Shown here piece by piece: positions 12,945 through 21,255 of a stretch of DNA of 33,982 bases. This stretch comes from a virus. Location of the stretch: the IMG/VR virus record IMGVR_UViG_3300003690_000236, positions 1-33,982 of that record; one strand, 5' to 3'. Positions within the stretch are counted from its first letter, which is position 1; every line of letters begins with the position of its first letter. The position numbers and the translations under genes were made by a program. The notes under the pieces are model-generated. The model worked only from the letters and a program-made list of their open reading frames with translations, was not told the DNA's origin and did no database searches.

Positions 12945-14267
12945 TTACCTTTTAATTTTATTAATACTTCTTTGTCTTATTGGGAAACGATTTACTATAA
13001 AATATCTGAACGCATCTGCTGAATGATCGTGATATCCGTCTTTTATGGGGTCAAGAGATAAACTTTTCCCTTCCGATTCAGCAGGATAGCGATAGTTCTC
13101 AAAATCTTCCATAACCCCTGTGCATTTTTTATCAACATGGATTCTTCTTAATCCGTCCGCACTTTCAAAAAATCCTCTTACATAGGCAACCCCAGATGCT
13201 ATATTACGACTTAATCTGTCTTTTAAATAGCGAACATATATCCCCGACCTGCGGAAGATTTCTATATCTCCCAATCCGCTTTGTCCCTGAACGGACACGC
13301 CTGATGGGTCGCCATAAAAAGTATAAATAGGATATTCTCTTTGTAAAATTTTCTTCACAAGTTTCTCTGTGGGGATATTTCTTTCGTGAACTATTTCGTC
13401 GATAATATTGATATGTACTGTTCCATCTTGAGTGTGTGTTTGATACCACAATACCGACGGCATTCTGTATCCAAAATCAATCGAACAATATGTTGGATAT
13501 TCTGGAACAAACGGAAAATCACCTGAATCAATCTCTCTGTCAAACGGATAAACTTTTCCTTCAAATGTTGAAAATTCACCACCATATTCTTGATCAAATA
13601 CTTCTTTCGCAAGATTTCTTTTTCTTTCTAATATAAAATCATCATTCTTTCCTACTGGAAATGCGTAATTGTTTGCCCAAGAGGGAAATCTCATTGAATG
13701 CCAGTGTTCATCTGTTTTTCCAAGAAGGTAAAGATCGTATAACCAATTATAACCTTCTGGTGTTGAAATAAAAATAGCTTTACCTTTCCTGTCTGACAAG
13801 GTTGGTGATAAATACATATCCCATATTTTTCTCGACATTTTTGCAGCTTCGTCCACTATCAACAAATCCAAGCCCTCCCCAACAAGAGAATTTGGATTGT
13901 CTGCTGACATTCCTGAAACTATGCTTCCCCATTTGAATTCTATATGCTGATCTTTTTCTGAAGCTGATTTAATATCATCGTCATGTCCAATTACCATGTC
14001 TTTCCATATCTCTCGGAACATAAGCCGAGATTTTTTGTAGGAAAGACCTACTAGCCATATATTTTTGTTTGGCTGTGCGGCATAGAATTCTGCTTCTCTA
14101 TAGGCGGCAGTAGTTTTGCCGTAACGCCGTCCACATATGCAAACAAAAAATGAAGCTGTTTTTTTATTTGGAAAATGAAGTAATCTTTGACCTTCGTGTG
14201 GCTCGTATCCAATGTACTCGAACCATTTCTTCTTAAAGTCAAAGTCTTCACCAGTTCCATTTTGCAT
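12945..14267 (-). CDS. terL: Large terminase subunit (ATPase-nuclease)
   Basis: All expected motifs are visible (numbered from ATG 14267, 440 aa): Walker A GRRYGKTT (46-53), Walker B LLIVDE (135-140), coupling motif STP (168-170), then the RNase-H-like nuclease with IDFGY (Asp 264), FYGDPSG (Asp 320) and DHSADAFRY (Asp 414 and 418). It pumps DNA into the prohead and cuts it. A TTG at 14285 would add six residues; neither start has a strong ribosome site. It is the first gene of the leftward packaging operon, fed by the divergent control region at 14268-14396. Confidence 0.95.
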   Translation of the reverse strand: MQNGTGEDFDFKKKWFEYIGYEPHEGQRLLHFPNKKTASFFVCICGRRYGKTTAAYREAEFYAAQPNKNIWLVGLSYKKSRLMFREIWKDMVIGHDDDIKSASEKDQHIEFKWGSIVSGMSADNPNSLVGEGLDLLIVDEAAKMSRKIWDMYLSPTLSDRKGKAIFISTPEGYNWLYDLYLLGKTDEHWHSMRFPSWANNYAFPVGKNDDFILERKRNLAKEVFDQEYGGEFSTFEGKVYPFDREIDSGDFPFVPEYPTYCSIDFGYRMPSVLWYQTHTQDGTVHINIIDEIVHERNIPTEKLVKKILQREYPIYTFYGDPSGVSVQGQSGLGDIEIFRRSGIYVRYLKDRLSRNIASGVAYVRGFFESADGLRRIHVDKKCTGVMEDFENYRYPAESEGKSLSLDPIKDGYHDHSADAFRYFIVNRFPIRQRSINKIKR

Positions 14268-14296
14268 TGATAAATTTTTTTTCAAAATTGCGGTTG

Positions 14297-14376
14297 CAGA
14301 ATACAGACTATTTAATTTAAAATCCGTTATGACTATATTGCAATCGCAAATTGCAAAATATGATAATGGTATTCTG
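14297..14376. promoter_or_regulatory. Divergent promoter/operator region for packaging (left) and structural (right) genes
   Basis: TTGCAA at 14338-14343 is palindromic and could be the -35 in both directions: rightward -10 GATAAT (14362-14367, 18-base spacer), leftward -10 TTAAAT (14320-14315, 17-base spacer). A perfect inverted repeat CAGAATAC (14297-14304) / GTATTCTG (14369-14376) flanks the region near both predicted start sites. A second TTGCAA lies at 14351-14356. Confidence 0.45.
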
Positions 14377-14396
14377 ACTCAACAAAAGAGGTAAAA

Positions 14397-14939
14397 ATGT
14401 CCGACTCAATAAAAGAGGTTAAAACAACATCCGTCGAACAGGGCGACGTAAAAGAATCTGAAGTCAATCAAGACGTAAAAATGGAACAACCAGAACAAAC
14501 AGATAGTAAATCTGATGTTCAAGTTCCTTTGTATAGACTTTCCGAGGAAATCAAAAAGCGAAAGGAAGCTGATGCTAAACTTGCCAAAATTCAAGAAAAC
14601 GAATTGGAACGAAAAGGCGAGTTCAGGACGTTGCTTGAAAAAGAACGTGAAAAAAATGCTGAATTGTCTAATTATAAAGAACAATTCGATATTTTGTATG
14701 AAGGTGTTCGTGGGGATTTACTTGAAATGCTACCAGAGGACAAAAGAGAGAAGTTTGGAGATGTCAAGGATATTACTCTCCTGAAAAGCATTGTTTCTGA
14801 ATTTACAAAAGAAATCAGAAAAAATGTTGGTCAAGCTGAATCAAAGGTTGATACAAAAAATATTAAATCTATGGTAGGTATGTCCAGAAAGGAAAAAAGA
14901 GAGAATTGGCAATCCATTCTTGAAAGTTATACTCGTTAA
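14397..14939 (+). CDS. Head scaffolding protein
   Basis: A 180-residue, very charged protein: low-complexity acidic/Gln-rich N-terminus, long coiled coil from about 55 to 100 (EEIKKRKEADAKLAKIQENE, then FRTLLEKEREKNAEL), and a short basic C-terminus (SRKEKRENWQSILESYTR). This composition, directly ahead of the major capsid gene, is typical of internal scaffold proteins, which direct capsid assembly and then leave. ATG 14397 has GAGGT upstream. No protease signature is visible, so it is not a protease-scaffold fusion. Confidence 0.75.
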   Translation: MSDSIKEVKTTSVEQGDVKESEVNQDVKMEQPEQTDSKSDVQVPLYRLSEEIKKRKEADAKLAKIQENELERKGEFRTLLEKEREKNAELSNYKEQFDILYEGVRGDLLEMLPEDKREKFGDVKDITLLKSIVSEFTKEIRKNVGQAESKVDTKNIKSMVGMSRKEKRENWQSILESYTR

Positions 14940-14959
14940 TATCAATTTAAGGTAATACA

Positions 14960-15826
14960 ATGGCTGAAGTAACAACAACAACTGCTGCCAATTTTATTCC
15001 AGAACTTTGGCGTGACGCAATATTAGATTATGCGGAGCGCAAATTTCAAATACGGAATCAGGTGATGGATTTTTCATCGCTGATGGCAGATGGTGGCGAC
15101 ATTCTTCACATCCCGAAAGTGACTGAAGAAACTGCTGCAAGTCTATCCAGTGGAAGCGCTGTAACATATGGTGCTAACACGGATGGTGTGATTAACCTCA
15201 CTGTAGATCAACACGCTTATGAAGCGAAAAGAATCGGAGATCACGTAAAGATTCAGGAATCTGCCGATCTCTTTAATGCTTATGCGAAATCAATGGGTTA
15301 TGCGATTGCGAAATATATCGAAAATTATCTCGCAGTTTCAGTGATTCAGGGAGGAACGGGCAACGATGTGACGCTTGGAAGCGATAACGTGTTCACGACT
15401 GCCCTGCTTCGTACAGCATTGCAGAGTCTGCTTGACGCAGGACATGATTATACTGATGGCGAAACATACTTATACTGCTCACCAGCAGCTTACATGAGTG
15501 CGCTTTCGTTGCAGGATTTTTATGATGCATCCCGAAGAGGTGACGGCATAGCTCCTGTAGTAAGCGGCGCTGTCGGCATGGTCTATGGAATTCCAACATT
15601 TGTCTCAACAGATTGGGACGATGACGGAGGTACAGGAGACGAAACAGCTTCAATCTTCAAGAAAGAATCTGTTTACATGGCAATGCAATTAGAACCCAGA
15701 GTCCAATCTGCCTACGATATCGATTATTTATCGACATCCGTGGTCGTGGACGTTTTATTTGGGGCGATATTGTCTCATGGCGCAAGTTCAACATCACTTG
15801 GTGTGGTGAATTTTAACAATCCCTAA
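14960..15826 (+). CDS. Major capsid protein
   Basis: 288 residues, compatible with an HK97-type capsid protein. It starts AEVTTTTAANFIPELWRDAI, has the N-terminal arm and E-loop-like part (FSSLMADGGDILHIPKV), the segment VDQHAYEAKRIGDHVKIQESADLF, SMGYAIAKYIENYLAV, the central VVSGAVGMVYGIPTFVSTD and a hydrophobic C-terminal strand. These match capsid proteins of many aquatic-type siphoviruses. It has AAGG before the ATG and follows the scaffold gene by 20 bases. A 7-base hairpin follows the stop. Confidence 0.85.
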   Translation: MAEVTTTTAANFIPELWRDAILDYAERKFQIRNQVMDFSSLMADGGDILHIPKVTEETAASLSSGSAVTYGANTDGVINLTVDQHAYEAKRIGDHVKIQESADLFNAYAKSMGYAIAKYIENYLAVSVIQGGTGNDVTLGSDNVFTTALLRTALQSLLDAGHDYTDGETYLYCSPAAYMSALSLQDFYDASRRGDGIAPVVSGAVGMVYGIPTFVSTDWDDDGGTGDETASIFKKESVYMAMQLEPRVQSAYDIDYLSTSVVVDVLFGAILSHGASSTSLGVVNFNNP

Positions 15827-15853
15827 ATCTGGATAGTTAATAGCTGGTTTATT

Positions 15854-15870
15854 GGGGAGCTTTGCTCCCC
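15854..15870 (+). terminator. Hairpin after the capsid gene (weak terminator or mRNA stabiliser)
   Basis: GGGGAGC-TTT-GCTCCCC is a perfect 7-base stem with a three-base loop, 28 bases after the capsid stop. No U-tract follows (GATAG), so full termination is unlikely; it more probably protects the capsid mRNA 3' end or gives partial termination. Confidence 0.5.
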
Positions 15871-15893
15871 GATAGACCCTAATTAGGAAAATT

Positions 15894-16043
15894 ATGCGAT
15901 ACTTTAATAAAAAAGACGGTTCGATAATCGGTAAAATGGATTCAGTCAGCAAGGAGCAAGTGAAAGCATATTTAGACGACGGATATAAAGAATGCGATGC
16001 TGATGGTAAAGAAATGAAGTCCAAATCAAAAAAAAGGAAATGA
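15894..16043 (+). CDS. Small hypothetical protein after capsid (49 aa)
   Basis: ATG with AGGAA upstream; product MRYFNKKDGSIIGKM... with an acidic centre and a strongly basic end (KSKSKKRK). Its stop overlaps the start of the zinc-ribbon gene by ATGA. Short proteins with this RYF.K.DGS..G start occur in phage structural regions without known role. Confidence 0.6.
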   Translation: MRYFNKKDGSIIGKMDSVSKEQVKAYLDDGYKECDADGKEMKSKSKKRK

Positions 16044-16219
16044 CTTGTGATTATAAATGTAGAGATTGCAAGAACATATGGGAACAGTTTACATTCAAGG
16101 ATGAAAAACCCATATGCCCAGAGTGCAATTCTTATAAAGCAAAAAAACTTATGTCCGCACCTGTAATCCATTTTGGTATTATTAGTGACAATTTTTTAAG
16201 AAAAGAAGAAGTTATTTAA
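16040..16219 (+). CDS. FmdB-like zinc-ribbon protein (59 aa)
   Basis: The protein starts TCDYKCRDCKNIWEQF and has CPEC at 27-30, giving C-x2-C (7, 10) and C-x2-C (27, 30) spaced by about 17, the FmdB-type zinc ribbon pattern (YKC..C...F......CP.C). The C-terminal part contains APVIHFGI. Small ribbons of this type are common near phage capsid genes; a regulatory or assembly-factor role is guessed. Confidence 0.65.
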   Translation: MTCDYKCRDCKNIWEQFTFKDEKPICPECNSYKAKKLMSAPVIHFGIISDNFLRKEEVI

Positions 16220-16281
16220 CAACCAAGATGCCCATGAGAGCCGTCCCGCTCGGTAAGGCATCGTAACACAGGAGAAAAAAG

Positions 16282-16611
16282 ATGGCACAGTTTAGCGTAT
16301 CTGAAGCTCAAAATTTATCACTGGGTCAATCTGGCTCAATACTCGTAACAGGAACTACCGCCTGTACTAACGCTATCGGCGTTTTTGTAGCAATTCAATT
16401 CATAGAAGATTCAATTTTCGCAAGTGGAAGCGGTGGTCTGATTGCAGAAACAGAACAGTTGTTTCCAGATGATGCTGGAGCTGGTACATCTATTGATTCA
16501 GACGCTGGTGCTGCTATTGACGGAGTCACTTTCCCACAAGGTATGACCATCTTTGGTCGCTGGACAGGTTTTCAGCTCGCATCAGGCGCAGTAATTGCAT
16601 ATGTAGGCTAG
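16282..16611 (+). CDS. Putative head decoration or small virion protein (109 aa)
   Basis: A Gly/Ser/Ala/Thr-rich, low-charge protein (AQFSVSEAQNLSLGQSGSIL ... FGRWTGFQLASGAVIAYVG) with beta-rich composition, AGGAG before its ATG. Its position between capsid and fibre and its composition fit a capsid decoration protein or a small surface protein, similar in style to gene products following capsid in other uncultured phages. The C-terminal GRWTGFQLASGAVIAY strand pattern is notable. Not assigned to a known family. Confidence 0.7.
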   Translation: MAQFSVSEAQNLSLGQSGSILVTGTTACTNAIGVFVAIQFIEDSIFASGSGGLIAETEQLFPDDAGAGTSIDSDAGAAIDGVTFPQGMTIFGRWTGFQLASGAVIAYVG

Positions 16612-16612
16612 T

Positions 16613-16738
16613 ATGCTGGGGTTAAGATTAAGAATTACATCTATGATTACCCAGACAGCCCGTCTTGCAAGGGATTTATGGAAGACTGTTAATGATATCT
16701 GGCAAAACGAACATAGGAAGTGGGAAGACATTGTATAA
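16613..16738 (+). CDS. Small hypothetical protein (41 aa)
   Basis: ATG one base after the preceding stop; 41 codons (MLGLRLRITSMITQTARLARDLWKT...). A basic amphipathic helix with Trp residues and an acidic end. Tight spacing suggests coupling to the gene before. No ribosome site of its own. Could be a short assembly or membrane-interacting peptide. Confidence 0.45.
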   Translation: MLGLRLRITSMITQTARLARDLWKTVNDIWQNEHRKWEDIV

Positions 16739-16819
16739 CAAGATTTATAATACAGCCATGTCAAATAAGTTTCGGGCGGTAAGCTGTATAATTAACAAGG
16801 AAACTATTAGGGGAATATT

Positions 16820-19537
16820 ATGGCAACTTTAACAGGTAAGACAATAGCGGGAAGCTATAAAGACCTTTTAAAAATAAATGCAAATGCGTATCAGTCTGGT
16901 GTTGATTCGACACTAAGGGCAATAGAAGATGGAGATGCCACAGCAAGTGCCCTATGGTTAGCTACTGATAGTGCTTTAATTAGTGGTGCTGATACTAAAC
17001 TATATTTTTATGATGCTGATGGTGGAGAACATATTTCAGCAGATGCATCGGGAGTATTAAACATAGCGGCAGCAGCTGAAATTGATTTAACAGCTACCGC
17101 AATAGATTTGAATGGTACACTTGATTTATCAAGTACATTAACTATTGCTGGCGTTACAAAAATTGGGGCATCGGCAGGTAGTGGTGCTGATGCTTATCTA
17201 TATACTGCTGGGACTGCGGCTCATGTAGGAATACAATGGGATGCAGACGGTAATACCGAAGGAACATTAATAGGTGGAGCTGACGATCACGGAGTAGATT
17301 TTAAGTTCTTTGGCGAGACAAGTGGTGCTTATATACAGTGGGATCAAAGTGCCGATGATCTGGTATTAGCTGGTGCGGCTGGATTAGATATTGCAGGAGA
17401 TATCGACGTTGACGGTACGGCTAACTTGGACATAGTCGATATCGATGGAGCTGTTGATATGGCAAGTACATTACAAGTGGATGGTTCAATTACATCTTCA
17501 GACGGTGCTACAATTACAACCGCAGATAATACAGATACATTAACACTTATATCTACTGATGCGGATGCAAACGTTGGGCCATCTTTAAACTTATATAGAA
17601 ATTCAGGTTCACCAGCAGATAGTGATAACATTGGGATATTAAAAGCAACTGGAAGAAACGATAACAGTCAAGATGTTGATTATGTAATTAATTATAATTC
17701 TATTGGAGATGCTTCTGACGGAACAGAAAATGGTCGTTTTGAAACTTACATTATGTTAGCAGGAACTAATAGAAGTAGAGTCAAAATGGATGAGACTGAA
17801 GCTGTATTTAATAATGATTCAGCAGACCTTGATTTCCGAGTAGAATCAAACGGCGACGCTAATATGTTATTTGTTGATGGTGGGAATAATCGGGTAGGAA
17901 TTGGAACTGCGTCGCCCGATGACATATTGGAAGTTGAAAATTCAGGTGGAGCTGCTTCTATGCGATTAAATGCTTCTTCTGGTAATGAAACAAACTACAA
18001 ATGGGCTGAAGCTGGTACTGTTACATGGAGAATGGTTTATGATGCCGGTGGTAATAAAATAGTATTAAGAGATGAAGTTAATTCTCTAAATGTTTTTTCC
18101 ATTGAAGATAATTCTGCTGCAGACTCTCTTTATATCAACTCATCAGGCAATGTCGGAATTGGCTTAACGGCTCCTGCAGTTGGATTAGATGTTCATCATG
18201 ATAACGAAATCTCAGCAGGATTTGGTAGGAAGGATGATGCGACTAATTTTATTAGTATAAGAACTGCGGAAACAGCCGATAATCTTGCTGGTGTAGCCTT
18301 TATGGTTGGTAGTGCAACTCAAACAGGTGTTTCATCGGGTTATCAAATGGCAGGAATTGCCGCAAAAGTAATTAGTGGAAGTGGTAGTGCTTTAGATGGC
18401 GAATTAGGATTTTATACAAATAGTGGTGATAGTATTGCCCAAAAAATGGTTATTAACAAAGATGGCAACGTCGGGATTGGAACAACGGCTCCAGCAGGAA
18501 AATTAGATGTTTCTTCAAACTCTGGAGGTGGTACTCCAGTTATAGTTATTGCAAATCATGTCGCTGATGCTGAAGCTGGTCATCTTCAATTTAGAAAAAC
18601 AAGAGGGACAACTATTGGTTCTGCAACTGGGACTCAACCAAGCGATGATGATGCATTGGGTAGTATCTCATGGTATGGTTCTGATACTAATAGTTGGGAA
18701 CGAGCGGCGGCGATTACAGCGAGTGCAGATGGAACTTGGGCTAATAATGATTTACCATCAAGAATAACATTTCATACTGTAGATGACGGAACGGCAGTAT
18801 TAGACGAACGTATGCGGATTGACAATGCTGGCAACGTAGGGATTGGAGTCTCACCAGCGGTAAAGCTCCATCTTGATAGTGGAGCTACTACAGAACTTAG
18901 AATAGACGGTGAATCTCATGAATTAGTAACATTTCTTAAAAGCGGTACTCAAGTAGGGTTAGTTGGGTATTCAAACAGCGATTCGACATTAAAATTATCT
19001 GCTGGTAACGGAGCTATAGCGACAAATGCAAATGGTATATCTATTGACTCATCAGGCAACGTCGGAATTGGAACAACCGCACCTGGTCAACTCCTTGATG
19101 TTAATTCAGGTGGTGGTAATATGATTGCAGACGGATATGACACTCACTCACTTGCTGTTTATAAAGAAAACATTGAAGATGCTACAGGTTATCTTGACAA
19201 AGTTTTAGCGTGTCCTGCTCAAAAGTGGAATCGCAAACCTTTCGTTTCCGCAGATGAAATTAAAGAGGCAGTCTTGGATGAATTTGGCGAAGATGTATTG
19301 ATTGAAGAAGCGGTAGAAGCACAGGAAGCAGTTTATGAAACAGTTACAAAGCAACGCCAGATAGTTGTGGTAAGCGAAGTCGAAGAAGAAGTTTCCAGCA
19401 CAGAGATTGTTCTTGAAGATGGGAAATATGTGCAAAAGACTACTACTGAAACGGTAACAAAAGAAGTTTCAGAATCGCAATGGGAAGATGTTCCTCTATA
19501 TGGTGAAGATGGTGAACAGTTAAGAAGATGGGAATGA
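16820..19537 (+). CDS. Tail fibre / spike protein, with first part of an S74-type chaperone domain
   Basis: 905 residues of low charge, rich in Gly, Ala, Asp and Thr. The N-terminus (GKTIAGSYKDLLKINANAY) resembles fibre attachment regions. The shaft carries five GNVGIG-type repeats (VGIGTASP, VGIGLTAP, VGIGTTAP, VGIGVSP, VGIGTTAP), common in trimeric fibres. Near the end SLAVYKENIEDATGYLDKVL matches the opening of the S74 intramolecular chaperone (S...YKENI), which helps trimerise the fibre and then may cleave itself off. The frame stops at 19537, and the rest of the S74 domain continues in another frame from 19524. AGGGG precedes the ATG. Role: host receptor binding. Confidence 0.8.
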   Translation: MATLTGKTIAGSYKDLLKINANAYQSGVDSTLRAIEDGDATASALWLATDSALISGADTKLYFYDADGGEHISADASGVLNIAAAAEIDLTATAIDLNGTLDLSSTLTIAGVTKIGASAGSGADAYLYTAGTAAHVGIQWDADGNTEGTLIGGADDHGVDFKFFGETSGAYIQWDQSADDLVLAGAAGLDIAGDIDVDGTANLDIVDIDGAVDMASTLQVDGSITSSDGATITTADNTDTLTLISTDADANVGPSLNLYRNSGSPADSDNIGILKATGRNDNSQDVDYVINYNSIGDASDGTENGRFETYIMLAGTNRSRVKMDETEAVFNNDSADLDFRVESNGDANMLFVDGGNNRVGIGTASPDDILEVENSGGAASMRLNASSGNETNYKWAEAGTVTWRMVYDAGGNKIVLRDEVNSLNVFSIEDNSAADSLYINSSGNVGIGLTAPAVGLDVHHDNEISAGFGRKDDATNFISIRTAETADNLAGVAFMVGSATQTGVSSGYQMAGIAAKVISGSGSALDGELGFYTNSGDSIAQKMVINKDGNVGIGTTAPAGKLDVSSNSGGGTPVIVIANHVADAEAGHLQFRKTRGTTIGSATGTQPSDDDALGSISWYGSDTNSWERAAAITASADGTWANNDLPSRITFHTVDDGTAVLDERMRIDNAGNVGIGVSPAVKLHLDSGATTELRIDGESHELVTFLKSGTQVGLVGYSNSDSTLKLSAGNGAIATNANGISIDSSGNVGIGTTAPGQLLDVNSGGGNMIADGYDTHSLAVYKENIEDATGYLDKVLACPAQKWNRKPFVSADEIKEAVLDEFGEDVLIEEAVEAQEAVYETVTKQRQIVVVSEVEEEVSSTEIVLEDGKYVQKTTTETVTKEVSESQWEDVPLYGEDGEQLRRWE

Positions 19538-19568
19538 GATTGAAGAAGCTGTAGAGGCTCAAGATGCT

Positions 19569-19997
19569 GTGTATGAAGGTATTACTCATCGTATTCCAGA
19601 GATGGAAGATTATGAAGAAGAACAGTTAGTAAGTGAAGCGGTGGAAGCTGTTGAAGCTGTTTATGAAAAACAGTATTCAGTTTGGGATGAACTTTTCCCA
19701 GAAGATATTTCCCACAGGCAAAAGGCATTATACAATATGCCTGAAGGTGATTTGAAAGATTGGATTGACGAATGGTGTGAATCCAAGCGTGTAGAAATGC
19801 GACCTGAAGATAAATGGCAAAAGAAACGACTTGGCTTGGTTGCTGATGCTGAACTAACGGCTGAACATTTACCTGAAGTTGTTTCTATAAACGATGAAGG
19901 CGAACCGACTGGTATTGACACGATGACCTACATCGGTATTCTGCATAACGCAGTCCAAGAACTATCAGCAAAGGTTGCTGAATTAGAATCTGATTAA
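19569..19997 (+). CDS. C-terminal part of the S74 chaperone domain, in a shifted frame
   Basis: This frame is open from 19524; the first possible start is GTG 19569, without a ribosome site. The end is diagnostic: KKRLGLVADAELTAEHLPEVVS..., then GIDTMTYIGILHNAVQELSAKVAELE, the usual terminal block of S74 chaperones (LGLIAxEL..PEVV...DGxxxGIDY..L...L..AVQEL). It therefore belongs to the fibre protein encoded just before; a +1 change near 19535 would join them. EAVEAxxAVYE-type acidic repeats occur on both sides of the break. Confidence 0.75.
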   Translation: MYEGITHRIPEMEDYEEEQLVSEAVEAVEAVYEKQYSVWDELFPEDISHRQKALYNMPEGDLKDWIDEWCESKRVEMRPEDKWQKKRLGLVADAELTAEHLPEVVSINDEGEPTGIDTMTYIGILHNAVQELSAKVAELESD

Positions 19998-20017
19998 CAA
20001 ACAAACAGGAGTTACAA

Positions 20018-20248
20018 ATGGCAAAAAAGAAAGAAAAAGCCAACGAACAACACGTTGAAGTAGATGGCGAGAAATACTATGTTAAGGATTATAACGAAGA
20101 ACAGAAGCAATTATGGAATCATTGGAACGATTTAGCTAAGAAGGAAAATGCAATGGCTTTTAATCTGATACAGGTAAGAGGCGGCAAAGAATACTTTGGC
20201 GGTCTGTTAGTTAATAGTTTAAAGAATGGTAAAGAACCAAGTAATTAA
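20018..20248 (+). CDS. Hypothetical charged protein (76 aa)
   Basis: Starts MAKKKEKANEQHVEVDGEKYYVKDYNEEQKQL, with AGGAG upstream. Charged, soluble, with a central aromatic region. Short proteins with VDGxxYxxxDxNEEQK...L are common after phage fibre genes, probably minor assembly or fibre-accessory factors. Function unknown. Confidence 0.65.
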   Translation: MAKKKEKANEQHVEVDGEKYYVKDYNEEQKQLWNHWNDLAKKENAMAFNLIQVRGGKEYFGGLLVNSLKNGKEPSN

Positions 20249-20284
20249 TATGATAGCAGTGATTTACATAGGAACAGTTTTGAC

Positions 20285-20713
20285 GTGATATGGGTTCTTC
20301 TTTTATTTCTCATCTCATGTCAAGAGCCGTCAGACCCGTACTACGTCTATTCGACGGATACGTTGCACGTTCATATTGGACAAAGCGTATCTACTCCGCA
20401 ACTGGTTATCAGCGGAAACTGGGGGTTTGATTTAGATGGTGAAGATGCGATATGGGTATTCTGTAAACTGTACAACAGTTTCGACAATACACTTGTAAGC
20501 CCTGAAATGTTTGGCAGTATCTATACTGATGGAGATTATATTAATCTGGTTGATAGGGACTCATCGTTGTTCTATCAGACGGTGTCTGGAGTTGGAGACA
20601 CATCGGAGTGGGTGAAGTATTTAGAACCTGACAGCGTAGCTTTCGCTTTAGTGTATTTGTATCCTCCAAGCTGGGGAGCTTACTTTTATTCAGCATGGGT
20701 GGAATGGCATTAA
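20285..20713 (+). CDS. Phage lipoprotein at the head of the lysis cassette (142 aa)
   Basis: GTG start; residues 2-11 are hydrophobic (IWVLLLFLIS) and end in the lipobox LISC at residues 9-12, so the mature protein should be lipidated at Cys 12 and exported. The remainder has beta-rich aromatic content (SGNWGFDLDGEDAIWVF, YPPSWGAYFYSAWVEWH). Lipoproteins beside lysis genes can be outer-membrane spanin subunits or superinfection-exclusion factors; this one is larger than usual o-spanins and not Pro-rich. A 12-codon ORF (20250-20288) overlaps its start by GTGA. AGGA lies 11 bases before the GTG. Confidence 0.7.
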   Translation: MIWVLLLFLISCQEPSDPYYVYSTDTLHVHIGQSVSTPQLVISGNWGFDLDGEDAIWVFCKLYNSFDNTLVSPEMFGSIYTDGDYINLVDRDSSLFYQTVSGVGDTSEWVKYLEPDSVAFALVYLYPPSWGAYFYSAWVEWH

Positions 20714-20989
20714 ATGAGTAAAGCCATTAATGATAATCTTGAAATTACTCTGAATATAAAGTGGCTCGTTCAACTGGTCGTAATAATTGGTTCTATGGTT
20801 GGTGCTTGGTATTCGCTCAAAATGGATTTAAATGCAATAGTTTTAGAAACAGAGGATTTAAGAAACAAAGTGGAAATGCAGTATGAAGACGTTCACAACA
20901 GATTAATTGTTCTGGAAAATGCCCGTAATGAACAATTAAGCGAAATGAACAAATCAATGTGGCAAAAGACTTTCGGAAAAGATGATTAA
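20714..20989 (+). CDS. Membrane-anchored coiled-coil protein, lysis cassette (91 aa)
   Basis: One membrane span at about residues 17-36 (WLVQLVVIIGSMVGAWYSL), then a long charged helix with heptads (VLETEDLRNKVEMQYEDVHNRLIVLE). N-inside, helix-outside topology would resemble an inner-membrane spanin or a pinholin-type protein. It starts immediately after the lipoprotein stop and shares one base with the next gene (TAATG), a pattern seen across the whole cassette. Whether it is holin or i-spanin is undecided. Confidence 0.65.
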   Translation: MSKAINDNLEITLNIKWLVQLVVIIGSMVGAWYSLKMDLNAIVLETEDLRNKVEMQYEDVHNRLIVLENARNEQLSEMNKSMWQKTFGKDD

Positions 20990-21255
20990 TGGACGACAGG
21001 ATAATTATGGCTATAGTTGGAATCATTGGCGGTCTGATTACATTTCTCCAAAAAGTTCTATATGGTCAGGGTAAGGCTAATTACGAGATAATTGTCAAAC
21101 TCATAGACAGGTTCAATAAATCAGATGAAAGATTCAAGGCAATGGAAAGCAGAATGACAGGAGCAGCTGAAAGGCGCAATGAAAAGCTCATAGATGAGCT
21201 TAATGATTTAACAGATGATATGAATTTCATCAAAGGCAGGATTGATAACAAATGA
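20989..21255 (+). CDS. Second membrane-anchored coiled-coil protein (88 aa)
   Basis: N-terminal span (IIMAIVGIIGGLITFLQKVL, about 5-22), then a long coiled-coil region (YEIIVKLIDRFNKSDERFKAM ...). The same architecture as the preceding gene, although sequence similarity is low. Overlaps the next gene by ATGA. Probably a lysis or membrane-sensing protein; could also be a holin. Confidence 0.65.
   Translation: MDDRIIMAIVGIIGGLITFLQKVLYGQGKANYEIIVKLIDRFNKSDERFKAMESRMTGAAERRNEKLIDELNDLTDDMNFIKGRIDNK

Noticed and set aside
14406-14684. 92-codon minus-strand ORF opposite the scaffold gene
   Set aside because: Phe-rich antisense shadow of Lys/Glu-rich coding sequence.
16739-16819. Promoter for the fibre gene (TATAAT at 16787-16792, ATACAGC/GCTGTAT inverted repeat)
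   Set aside because: No acceptable -35 at 16-18 bases; too weak to list as a promoter.
20250-20288. 12-codon ORF (MIAVIYIGTVLT) before the lipoprotein
   Set aside because: No ribosome site; its GTGA overlap with the lipoprotein start is noted, but it is too short to support as a gene.
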